The notes under the pieces: generated by a model | The model's database searches: none | Told to the model about the DNA's origin: nothing | The model's input: the letters and a program-made list of their open reading frames with translations, nothing else | From: an uncultured Bacilli bacterium | Lineage (GTDB): Bacteria > Bacillota_I > Bacilli_A > RF39 > UBA660 | Reading direction: 5' to 3' | Length of the DNA: 61,663 nucleotides | Assembly: GCA_944332205.1 (NCBI GenBank) | Contig: CALVJN010000006.1 | Coordinates: 1-61,663 of the forward strand | Program-made: the position numbers and the translations under genes | Shown here: positions 43,507-54,271 of the stretch, piece after piece | Layout of the letters: each line of letters opens with the position of its first letter | Position numbering within the stretch: the stretch's first letter is position 1

Positions 43507-45762
43507 ATGAAGGATGAATTCTTGCAAAAAATAGAAAATAAAGAATATATATCTAAATTTATATATAATAAAGTAAAAAAAGATTATTTTGATATTATTC
43601 CATTGAATTTTGATTTGGATAAATATAATGAACAAGTAATTTATGAAAATTATATAAAAAATAGAGATTATTTTGATAATTTATATAAAGATGTTGATTC
43701 TAATATTCATTTGGACTTTGAACAGATTTCTGCTATTATTTCTGATGAAAAGTATTCTTTAATAATTGCAGGTGCAGGAACAGGAAAAACTACTACTATG
43801 GCTTCAAAAGTTAAATATTTAGTGGATATAAAGAAAGTTAATCCAGAAAAAATATTAGTAATTAGTTATACTAGAAAAGCAGTTGAAGAATTAATTCAGA
43901 GAATAAATATTGATTTTTCAATACCTGCTAAAGTAATGACTTTCCATTCATTAGGATATTCTTATATTAAAGAAATTTTTAAAGGCCATAAATGTAGTAT
44001 AGCTGATGAGAATTTAAAGAATTCTATATTTTTAGAATATTTTCAAAAAAATATATATTCAAATAAGTCTGTTTTAAGAGAATTCTTTGCATTGTTTGAT
44101 ACTAAAAGTACATGTAAATCTTGGTTATTTAGTAAATTTTTTATAGAAAATTTTGATAAATACAAAACTTATAATGAATTGTTTAATGCATATAAAAAAT
44201 TTAAAATTAGTGAAATAGAAGATTTAGAAACTTATGTTAATAAAAAATTAGAATATGAATATAATCAAGAAATAATAAAAACAATAAAAAATGAATTTGT
44301 TAAATCAAAAGGAGAAGCAATAATTGCTAATTATCTTTTTATGCATGGAATTGATTATTCATATGAAAAAGTATTTCCAGAACTAATTGATGGTACTAAA
44401 GTTTATCGTCCTGATTTTACAATTAATTATGATGGTGATGATATATATATTGAATATTTTGGACTTTCTAATTATAAAGATGATAATTCAGATAGATATA
44501 AGAAAAATAAGGAGATAAAAATAAATTATCATAAAAATAAAAATACTAAATTTATTTCTATTGATTCTATGTCAAATGAAAAAATTATTAATACATTGGA
44601 AGAGTCGTTAAAGAATTATGGATTTTCTATTAAAATGAAAAGTTATGAGGAAATTTATAATGCTATGTTAGATAGAAATTATTTATCTCTTATATATCCT
44701 TTAAAAGATTTGTTTTATGAATGTATTATGTCAATAAAATCATCTATTTATAGAATTAATTATGTTGATTATTGTAAAAAATATTTTTGTACATTAAATA
44801 AAGAAGAAACTATTAAAGCTAATATGCAATTTCATTATATTGACGAATTTTATCATTTTTATCAAAATAAACTTTATGGTGATCCAATTAATTATTATTT
44901 TGATTTTCCAGATATGATTTATTATGCTACTGAATATATGAATAAAGTAAATTCTAAAGAATTTAATTTTGAATACATAATAATTGATGAATATCAAGAT
45001 ATTACTTATGGTAATTATGAACTTGCAAAGAATATAGTTAATAATAATGATTTTTGTAAAATAGTTGCTGTAGGTGATGACTGGCAAAGCATTTATTCTT
45101 TTAATGGTTCAAAAATAGAATATGTTTACAATTTCGCAAGATATTTTCCTGATTCAAAAATATTTAAAATATCTAAAACGTATCGTAATTGTCAAAATTT
45201 AGTTAATTATTCTGGAAAATTTATTATGAAAAATAATTTTCAAATAAAAAAGGATTTAATTTCTGATAAAAAAATAGAAAAACCAGTAAAGTTTGTTTTA
45301 TTTAAAGATGGTTTTGAATATTTGGCATTAAAAGAATTAATTTTAAGAATACATAAAGAATATCCTAGCCATAGCATATTGATACTTGGAAGAACAAATG
45401 AGAATATATATAGATGTTTTGATGATACAGATTTAATTGATTCTATTGATACAAAAGTTAAATTTATAGGATATGAAGACATTGACATTGATGCAATGAC
45501 AATTCATAAATCAAAAGGGCTTACTAATGATGAGGTTATAATTATAGGGTTAGATAAATCTTTTCCATCATCACATAGTAAGTATTGGTTTAACCAATTG
45601 TTTTCTTTTAATTTAATGCAAGAGGGTGTTGCTTTTCCAGAAGAAAGGCGTATTTTTTATGTTGCTCTTACTAGGACTAAAAATAATGTTTATTTATTAG
45701 TAAATGAAAATCAGAATAATAGAAGTCCTTTTATTAGTGAGTTGTGGAATGTTTTAAACTAG
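43507..45762 (+). CDS. UvrD-like helicase with nuclease-like insert
   Basis: A protein of about 751 aa. ATG 43507 is used because the longer frame from 43387 runs through a terminator; AGGTGG lies ahead of it. Helicase motifs: AGAGTGKTTTMASK, ISYTRKAVEELI, IDEYQDIT, VGDDWQSIYSFNG, TIHKSKGLTNDEV, YVALTRTKNNVYLL. Between the first and second helicase halves (about 255-390) is an insert with SKGEAIIANYL, YRPDFTI and IYIEYFGL, which resembles a VSR/DUF559-type endonuclease fold; the usual catalytic Lys is not evident. Likely a repair helicase similar to helicase IV (HelD). Confidence 0.85.
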   Translation: MKDEFLQKIENKEYISKFIYNKVKKDYFDIIPLNFDLDKYNEQVIYENYIKNRDYFDNLYKDVDSNIHLDFEQISAIISDEKYSLIIAGAGTGKTTTMASKVKYLVDIKKVNPEKILVISYTRKAVEELIQRINIDFSIPAKVMTFHSLGYSYIKEIFKGHKCSIADENLKNSIFLEYFQKNIYSNKSVLREFFALFDTKSTCKSWLFSKFFIENFDKYKTYNELFNAYKKFKISEIEDLETYVNKKLEYEYNQEIIKTIKNEFVKSKGEAIIANYLFMHGIDYSYEKVFPELIDGTKVYRPDFTINYDGDDIYIEYFGLSNYKDDNSDRYKKNKEIKINYHKNKNTKFISIDSMSNEKIINTLEESLKNYGFSIKMKSYEEIYNAMLDRNYLSLIYPLKDLFYECIMSIKSSIYRINYVDYCKKYFCTLNKEETIKANMQFHYIDEFYHFYQNKLYGDPINYYFDFPDMIYYATEYMNKVNSKEFNFEYIIIDEYQDITYGNYELAKNIVNNNDFCKIVAVGDDWQSIYSFNGSKIEYVYNFARYFPDSKIFKISKTYRNCQNLVNYSGKFIMKNNFQIKKDLISDKKIEKPVKFVLFKDGFEYLALKELILRIHKEYPSHSILILGRTNENIYRCFDDTDLIDSIDTKVKFIGYEDIDIDAMTIHKSKGLTNDEVIIIGLDKSFPSSHSKYWFNQLFSFNLMQEGVAFPEERRIFYVALTRTKNNVYLLVNENQNNRSPFISELWNVLN

Positions 45763-45773
45763 ATGTGATATAA

Positions 45774-47771
<1,998 letters not shown>

Positions 47772-47836
47772 TTCTTTTTTGCTTCTTGTATTTTAAATTG
47801 GATTATGTTAATATAATGTCGAAAGTAGGTTGTGTT

Positions 47837-49678
47837 GTGAAGTTTATTAAAAAATATTGGTATTTATTGTTAGTTTTTTGCTTTTTCTTTTTTGGTATCT
47901 TATTTTTATTAATATTTTTAAATAAGAATGATTCTCTAGATTATTATTACTATGTTAAAGATAATTCTTTGATTCTTTTTGATAAAAAAAGTAGTGATAA
48001 AGTTACTTTAACCAATGAGTTATTTTTGGATGAGCAACAATATTTTTATTATTCATTTGTTTCTTTTTTCAATGATAGTGAAAAAATTATTTATGTTGAT
48101 AGAATAAATTCTGATTCTTTGTTTTCATTAAATATTGCTGATGTACAAAGTTTATTTTCAGATAAATTAGATAACTATTTGATTGCTAGAGATGTTTATA
48201 AATTTATGCTATCTAAGAATGGAATTTTATTTTTAGTTGATGATGAGTTGTACTATTATGATTATGAGAAAGAAGAGTCTATGAGAATTTCTGATTATGT
48301 TGTTGATTTTGCTATAGCAAAAAATAGCAATAATTTATATTTTATTAACGAAGATAATAATTTATATAAAAGAAATTTAGAAAATGACGATGTTGTGAAG
48401 GTAAACTCTAACATAGATTCTATTATAAATTCATGTGATAATATTTTATATGCTTCATATATTGAAGATTATTCTATGTATAAATTATATGCTAATGACA
48501 ATTTAATATCTGATAATGTTTATTATTATTATGATGTTTCTTGTGATAATATTTATTTTGCTAAGTATGATGGTGTATTAGAAGAATTTGGTAAATCTGA
48601 GTTTAAAGAAATAAAAAAATTTAGTGATGCATATAAGAATGATGATGGATATTCTGTTATTGTTTTAGGATTTGATCAATGTATTTATTGTCAAAATATG
48701 TTAGAGTATTTAGATGAACTTTCTGATGTTAAAAAAATTAAATATAATTACATAAATATTAATGAAATATCAGATGATGAGTTAAATTCTTTTGTTGAAA
48801 GAAATGACAATATATCTTTGAAGTCAGTTCCAATATTATTGATTATTAAAGATGGTGTTGTAGTAGATAAACTTATTGGATTTAATGATGATGAAGATGA
48901 TGAAGTTATTAGCGAATTGTTAAGCGATTATGGCCTTATTAGTGATTTTAATAATTTGGTTGATGAAAATATATCTACATATAAATATGATGGTAAGAAT
49001 ATCAAAAAAATTGCTAATGGAATAGTATATGCATCAGATGAAGATAATTTTAATCATGATAATTATTTGACATTTTCTTATGAAGCTGATGAAATTAAAT
49101 ATTATTTGTATGATAGAACTAACGAATATTATTTTGATTTGAATTTATCAGAATATTCTATTTATAGTTATAATTATTTAAATAATTCGATTGTTTACTA
49201 TGATGAAGATGATAATTATTATTACACTCGCTTGTATGATAAAAAGTTTGTAGATGAAACTAAATTAGGTAAAAATTTATGTCAAATTGAATATAATGAA
49301 AATACTATTTATTACATAAATAATTGTTCTTATGATAATGAATATAAAGGATCTTTTTCAATTTTCAAAGATAATAATATTAAATTAGTTAGTGATGATG
49401 TAAGCTCAATTTTAGTTAATGGAGATAAAGTATTTTATATTAGAAGTTTGAATTCAAAAAAAGAGCTTTATATGTATAAAGAAAGTAGTTCTTTAATTTC
49501 AGATGATGCTTATGATTTTATATCATTAAATAATAATTTGTTTTTTGTATCAAATGTTTATGATTCAAGTATTTATGATAGAACTTTAGGAGATTTATAT
49601 TATATAAATTCTGATAAAGTTCCTGTTAAGATAGATACTGATATAGTAGTTGATTTTATGGTAAGTGAGGTAGAATAA
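47837..49678 (+). CDS. membrane-anchored repeat protein with embedded thioredoxin domain
   Basis: A protein of about 613 aa. GTG 47837 is chosen because AAGTAGG precedes it and the upstream ATG (47816) overlaps a TATAAT box. One membrane anchor (about 8-29), then Tyr/Asp-rich beta repeats (YYYDYEKEE, LYKRNLEN...) of a propeller-like kind. A thioredoxin-fold insert lies at about 275-375: VIVLGFDQCIYCQNML with CxxC, and SVPILLIIKDG with the cis-Pro. More beta repeats follow. No related propeller protein with this insert is known to me. It overlaps the next gene by 1 bp (TAATG). It may be an extracytoplasmic thiol-redox protein. Confidence 0.6.
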   Translation: MKFIKKYWYLLLVFCFFFFGILFLLIFLNKNDSLDYYYYVKDNSLILFDKKSSDKVTLTNELFLDEQQYFYYSFVSFFNDSEKIIYVDRINSDSLFSLNIADVQSLFSDKLDNYLIARDVYKFMLSKNGILFLVDDELYYYDYEKEESMRISDYVVDFAIAKNSNNLYFINEDNNLYKRNLENDDVVKVNSNIDSIINSCDNILYASYIEDYSMYKLYANDNLISDNVYYYYDVSCDNIYFAKYDGVLEEFGKSEFKEIKKFSDAYKNDDGYSVIVLGFDQCIYCQNMLEYLDELSDVKKIKYNYININEISDDELNSFVERNDNISLKSVPILLIIKDGVVVDKLIGFNDDEDDEVISELLSDYGLISDFNNLVDENISTYKYDGKNIKKIANGIVYASDEDNFNHDNYLTFSYEADEIKYYLYDRTNEYYFDLNLSEYSIYSYNYLNNSIVYYDEDDNYYYTRLYDKKFVDETKLGKNLCQIEYNENTIYYINNCSYDNEYKGSFSIFKDNNIKLVSDDVSSILVNGDKVFYIRSLNSKKELYMYKESSSLISDDAYDFISLNNNLFFVSNVYDSSIYDRTLGDLYYINSDKVPVKIDTDIVVDFMVSEVE

Positions 49679-51528
49679 TGAAGAAAAAAATTTTAAGTTT
49701 TGGTTTAATTTCATCTATTTATTTAATTGTTGTAATTCTTTTATCTTTTTTGTTTATAGAAGATATTCCCTTTTTATACTTCCGTGGGGATATTTTTGCA
49801 TTAAATTCATTTTTTTGTGAAATTTTTTCATTAGATAGTTTTTTATTATTTGAATTCCCTTATTATATTTTGTTTTCTATTTTTGTAATTATTTTTGTGT
49901 TTATGTCATTACATTTAAAAAGTTTTTTAAAAATGTTTAAAGCCTTTTTATATGTAATAGATTTTTGTTCAATTATTTTGTTCTTTGCTGATTGTAGATT
50001 TACAATAGGTATAACAATATTCACTTTGTGTATGATTGCTTTGACAATTTTATGTCATATTTATTCTAAAAAAGATTTGTTTGGTATGAGTTATAAATAT
50101 AGAATTTATCCTCTTATTTTATTTTTTCTGATCATTGGTATTTTTTTATTGGTGTATAAAATAATCAATATTGAAGAAAAGTTTAATAGCTTTGCTTATG
50201 TTAAAAATAATAGTTTAATTTTTAAGGAAAGTTATGATAGTGATTCTTTGGTATTGAGTAAAAATTATTTTAATGATAAAGATAACGAAGGTAATTTTTA
50301 TTCAACTGATGTTATAATCGCTTCCAATGGTAGCATTTTGTTTTTAGAAAATATTGCAATATCTAATGATGAACGAAAAGGTGATTTAGTATTATATGAT
50401 AAGGAGTTTATAAAAATTGATGAAAACGTTTCAGAATTTTATTCTTCATCAGATAATTCTGTTATAGTATATTTGAAGAATGATGCCTTGTATGTATATA
50501 ATGGTAGTAGTTCTAGAATTGCAAATAATGTAAAAAGCTTTTTTATAAACAAAGCAGGGGAATCTATAGTATATTTGAATTATGATAAAATATTATATAC
50601 GTATGATACTAAAAATAATGAGAGTAAAAGAATAAATAGTGAAGTTGATGATTTTGAATATATTAACTTTTATGATGGAAATCTTTATTATTATTATTAT
50701 AATGAGGATAGTTATACACTTTATGATGATAATATTGGGAAAATAGATGATAATATTGCTCATTATTCATTTGTCGGTGATAAACTTTATTATTTAAAAA
50801 AGATAGATGATAAATATAATTTGTATTTGTATAATAATGGTGATGTGGTTTTGTTACAAAGAAATATTGATGAATTAGTAGAATATAATGATAAAGCAGT
50901 TATTTATTTGCAAAACGGAAAATATAATGTGTTTTATAATGATAAATCTTTTTTCATTGGTAATAGTAATGAAATATATAATGTTAGTATTTCTGATAAT
51001 AGTGAATATGTATATTTTTTGAAACATATTGAACAAGATAATAATGAGAAAACTGTAGAATTTGTAAGATATTCTTTAAGCAATAGAGGACTTACATCTA
51101 GGACTAGTATAGATATTGATGTTTCTGATTATTTAATTAATGAAGATATTTGTTATTATGTTTCTGATTATAATGATGTTAATCAAACATATACATTATT
51201 TTCTTGTGAAGATAAAAAACTATATACTACATCAGTAGAAGATGCAATTTTTGTAGATGATATGTTTTTATATATAACAAATGTTGATGATGATAAAGAA
51301 ATTGCTGATTATTATGTTGTTAGTGAAAATGATTCTATTTTAGTTTCTGATACTCTTTTTTATAACGTTGATTATATTACAGATGGATTGCTTTATATTA
51401 ATAATTTTAATGTTGATAATAAAAGAGGTGATTTGTATTTTTATAATAAAAATACAAATGAAGTTGAAAAAATAGATAGTTTTGTTTCATATATGTTTGG
51501 AAATTCTTATTTATATTGGAAATGGTAA
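49678..51528 (+). CDS. polytopic membrane protein with propeller-like repeat domain
   Basis: A 616-aa protein, paralogous in its C-terminal half to the previous gene's repeats but without the thioredoxin insert. Five or six hydrophobic helices (about 5-28, 60-80, 88-106, 110-130, 145-163) are followed by an outside domain of repeated YVKNNSLIFK, LYVYNGSSSRI and LYLYNNGDVVLL strands. The shared gene border (stop/start overlap) argues that the two proteins act together. No family recognised. Confidence 0.6.
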   Translation: MKKKILSFGLISSIYLIVVILLSFLFIEDIPFLYFRGDIFALNSFFCEIFSLDSFLLFEFPYYILFSIFVIIFVFMSLHLKSFLKMFKAFLYVIDFCSIILFFADCRFTIGITIFTLCMIALTILCHIYSKKDLFGMSYKYRIYPLILFFLIIGIFLLVYKIINIEEKFNSFAYVKNNSLIFKESYDSDSLVLSKNYFNDKDNEGNFYSTDVIIASNGSILFLENIAISNDERKGDLVLYDKEFIKIDENVSEFYSSSDNSVIVYLKNDALYVYNGSSSRIANNVKSFFINKAGESIVYLNYDKILYTYDTKNNESKRINSEVDDFEYINFYDGNLYYYYYNEDSYTLYDDNIGKIDDNIAHYSFVGDKLYYLKKIDDKYNLYLYNNGDVVLLQRNIDELVEYNDKAVIYLQNGKYNVFYNDKSFFIGNSNEIYNVSISDNSEYVYFLKHIEQDNNEKTVEFVRYSLSNRGLTSRTSIDIDVSDYLINEDICYYVSDYNDVNQTYTLFSCEDKKLYTTSVEDAIFVDDMFLYITNVDDDKEIADYYVVSENDSILVSDTLFYNVDYITDGLLYINNFNVDNKRGDLYFYNKNTNEVEKIDSFVSYMFGNSYLYWKW

Positions 51529-51550
51529 AATTTATGTAATTTATATATTT

Positions 51551-51575
51551 AGAATTGCAGTGCAGTTCTTTTTAT
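51551..51575 (+). terminator. terminator of the repeat-protein pair
   Basis: AGAATTGCA and TGCAGTTCT pair and are followed by T5. The remaining 250 bases to 51830 hold only the promoter region of the next prepilin-like gene. Confidence 0.65.
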
Positions 51576-51759
51576 ATAAAATAAAACATATGTAAAGAAA
51601 AATGAAACGAATAAAGGAAATTCTTTAATTACTAGAATAAATATTTAAAATAGTATTACTGCAAGGAGAAATAATTTGTATTGTCTTTAATATAATGAAT
51701 TTAAAAAAAGTTATTGATAGTGAAAAAATATAATTTAGTTTATATATTTAAAAAAAATT

Positions 51760-51829
51760 ATAAAGTATTGCGAAAAAAATAAATTTATTGTAAACTTTAA
51801 ATATAAATAATAATACTAGGAGTGAATTA
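51760..51829 (+). promoter_or_regulatory. conserved upstream region of the prepilin-like genes
   Basis: The stretch containing TTGTAAACTTTAAATATAAAT and ACTAGGAGTG is nearly the same here and before the gene at 41496 (from about 41450). At 61236 only the proximal part (AATAATACTAGGAGTGATTAT) is kept. It holds the promoter and a common Shine-Dalgarno sequence. Confidence 0.6.
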
Positions 51830-51830
51830 T

Positions 51831-53162
51831 ATGAAGAATAAAAAAGGCTTTACCTTAATAGAGCTATTAGCAGTAATAATAATATTAGGAATATTAATGA
51901 TAATAGCAATACCAGCAGTAACAGAGTATATATCATCATCAAGAAAGAGTGCTTATATAACAACAGCATCAAGATATATAGATGGATTAAGAAATAAAGT
52001 AAATGCTGCAGAAATACCAGTCTATGATATAGATACAACATATTATATACCCGGAAGTTGTGTCTCAATGGAAAAAGGAGGAACAAGTCCATATGGAGAC
52101 TGGGAAGAGTATTATGTAGTTGTAACATATGACGGAACTAGTTATGACTATTATTGGACAAGTAGAGATGAAACAAATACTGGAATATATTTAACATATC
52201 AAGATTTATTAGATGTTGATAGAATAGAGAATAATGTAACAAGTATCTCTACAAATATTGGTGTAGGAGATAGAGAAAAGATATTATTATTAAAGGATAG
52301 TTGTAGTATAAATGATGCAGAAGAATTAGTAGCAACAAGTAGTATACCGGAAAAAGGAACAAGTGATGGAAGTGAAATAGAAAATCCAGGAAATATTAGT
52401 GTAGCAACAGATGAAAGTTGCTTTGAATTTGATTCTGTAACAGGAACTATAACTGATTATAAGTGTGTAGGTTCTTATGCTACTAATATTAGTAATTATG
52501 GAACAGAAAATTATGAGACTAGAAGATTAAATAATAATACAGAAAATATTCAAAAAATGAGTGCTTTAGTAGAACAAGATGTGATAATACCAGAGGAAAT
52601 TAATGGAATTACAGTTACAAAAATTGGTGATTATGCTTTTGCAGACAGTAATTTATATACAATAGAAATACCTAAAACAGTTACATATATTGGCCAAGGC
52701 ACTCTTTCAGGTAATGAGTTATTATATAATATTGTTAATAAAACAGGAAGAAGTTTTGATTGGAGAAGGATAACTTATTTTGGAAATTGTGATAATTGTG
52801 TTTTTGATGTTGGAGAATATTTAGCTGTTGATTGTACTTTAGTTCCATTTGTAAGGCTATATATAACAGATAAAAGGGTCGGTTACGATTTGTCTGGAAT
52901 GTTCGATTATAAAAATGGTATTAGTATTGATTTAATAGATGATAAGGGATATGATGTTTTTTATAAGAATTGGGGTGATTCAGATTGGAAAAAATTTTTA
53001 AATAATGAAATTCAATTAAGTAATGATTATAATAGTGTATCTCAATATAATTTAATTAACAATTATGAAATAATGCCAGTTAGTTGTCGGGCACCTTCTT
53101 TCATGATTAAAGTAGAAGATAATGGTAAAATTTTATTTGAACAATATTTTTATTTTAGATAG
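51831..53162 (+). CDS. prepilin-like protein with BspA-type LRR C-terminal domain
   Basis: A protein of about 443 aa. Residues 1 to about 190 are almost identical to the gene at 41496, including the GFTLIELLAVI leader. The remainder is unrelated to that gene's: a leucine-rich BspA-like segment (IPEEINGITVTKIGDYAFADSNLYTIEIPKTVTYIGQG) and then a Cys-containing domain of unknown type. ATG 51831 matches the other copies; GTG 51822 is also in frame. It is expected at the cell surface through a type IV pilus or related assembly route. No VR-like GC-rich end. Confidence 0.75.
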   Translation: MKNKKGFTLIELLAVIIILGILMIIAIPAVTEYISSSRKSAYITTASRYIDGLRNKVNAAEIPVYDIDTTYYIPGSCVSMEKGGTSPYGDWEEYYVVVTYDGTSYDYYWTSRDETNTGIYLTYQDLLDVDRIENNVTSISTNIGVGDREKILLLKDSCSINDAEELVATSSIPEKGTSDGSEIENPGNISVATDESCFEFDSVTGTITDYKCVGSYATNISNYGTENYETRRLNNNTENIQKMSALVEQDVIIPEEINGITVTKIGDYAFADSNLYTIEIPKTVTYIGQGTLSGNELLYNIVNKTGRSFDWRRITYFGNCDNCVFDVGEYLAVDCTLVPFVRLYITDKRVGYDLSGMFDYKNGISIDLIDDKGYDVFYKNWGDSDWKKFLNNEIQLSNDYNSVSQYNLINNYEIMPVSCRAPSFMIKVEDNGKILFEQYFYFR

Positions 53163-53188
53163 TTATAAAAAGATTAATATAAAATAAA

Positions 53189-53230
53189 TGAAAAAGCTAT
53201 TGATATAATAATTATCAGTAGCTTTTTATT
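53189..53230. terminator. bidirectional terminator
   Basis: AAAAAGCTATTGAT (53191-53204) and ATCAGTAGCTTTTT (53214-53227), between convergent genes. Confidence 0.8.
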
Positions 53231-53231
53231 G

Positions 53232-54167
53232 TTATTTACATTTTGTTCCTTGAAAACTTTCTCTTTTTTTCATTCCTTTATCAATATCATTTAATACACA
53301 AACTTTTTTTATTATCCATTTTGGTTCAATTAAGTCTTCTAGCTTTGGATCTCCTGTTAATCTATTTATTACTATATTTTCATGCAAAAGTTCTAATTGG
53401 TCACATACTATATTTACATATTCGTCTTTTGAAAGTATATGAAAATGCTCTTTTTGATATAGCTGTTCTAATTTTGTATCTTTAAGGACATTGAGCATAT
53501 GAATTTTTATTCCCCATATATTTAAGTTATTTAAATATTTTACTGTTTCAAGCATCATTTCTTTTGTTTCATATGGTAATCCATTTATTATATGGACTAA
53601 TACTTTTATGTTTCTTTTGTTTAATTCTTTTACACAATTTTCAAAACATTCTAGCGTGTGACATCTATTTATTAATTTACTAGTTTTTTCATGTATTGTT
53701 TGTAGTCCTAATTCAATTGTTAAATCAGTTTTTTTATTAAGTTTTTCAAGATAATCATAGCACTCTTTACTTATTGAATCTGGTCTAGTTGATATATTTA
53801 TACCTATAACGTTTTCATAATTTAATACTTCATCCCAGGCTTTTTTTAATTTTTCTATTGGGGCATAAGTGTTTGTATTAGCTGAAAAATATGCAATATA
53901 TTTAGCGTTTGGCCATTTTTTTAACATTATACTTTTTACATCTTCAAATTGTTCTTTTAGACTTTTCTTTTTATCTCCTGCATATTCACCACTTCCCATT
54001 TTAGAGCAGTATATACAACCACCATAACCTACTTTACCATCTTTGTTAGGGCAAGTTAATCCCATATTTAAACTTACTTTAAATACTTTTATGTTATATT
54101 TACTTTTATAATAGTAGTCTAATGTGTAATATCTTTTATTTGTATTACTATATTTAAATTTATTCAT
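53232..54167 (-). CDS. radical SAM protein, TIGR01212 family
   Basis: A 311-aa protein of the YhcC-like TIGR01212 family. Its iron-sulfur ligands are in the family variant of the motif: FKVSLNMGLTCPNKDG and GGCIYCSKMGSGEYAG. Also recognisable are YFSANTNTYAPIEKL, GISTRPD-like text (INISTRPDS) and HIINGLPYET. The biochemical reaction is not established. The start is supported by position and family length. It is a single-gene unit. Confidence 0.85.
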   Translation of the reverse strand: MNKFKYSNTNKRYYTLDYYYKSKYNIKVFKVSLNMGLTCPNKDGKVGYGGCIYCSKMGSGEYAGDKKKSLKEQFEDVKSIMLKKWPNAKYIAYFSANTNTYAPIEKLKKAWDEVLNYENVIGINISTRPDSISKECYDYLEKLNKKTDLTIELGLQTIHEKTSKLINRCHTLECFENCVKELNKRNIKVLVHIINGLPYETKEMMLETVKYLNNLNIWGIKIHMLNVLKDTKLEQLYQKEHFHILSKDEYVNIVCDQLELLHENIVINRLTGDPKLEDLIEPKWIIKKVCVLNDIDKGMKKRESFQGTKCK

Positions 54168-54271
54168 TTTTTTTCACTTCTTTTTTATATTATAGCATTT
54201 GTTGAAAGTTTTCACTATTATAAATTTCAAAAGTATGATATATTATTTTATATAGAATAAAGGGTGATGCT

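Noticed and set aside
43332-45762. DGR template repeat or reverse transcriptase next to the VR
   Set aside because: No sequence similar to the GC-rich VR and no RT motif (YADD-type) is in this window; the following gene is a helicase.
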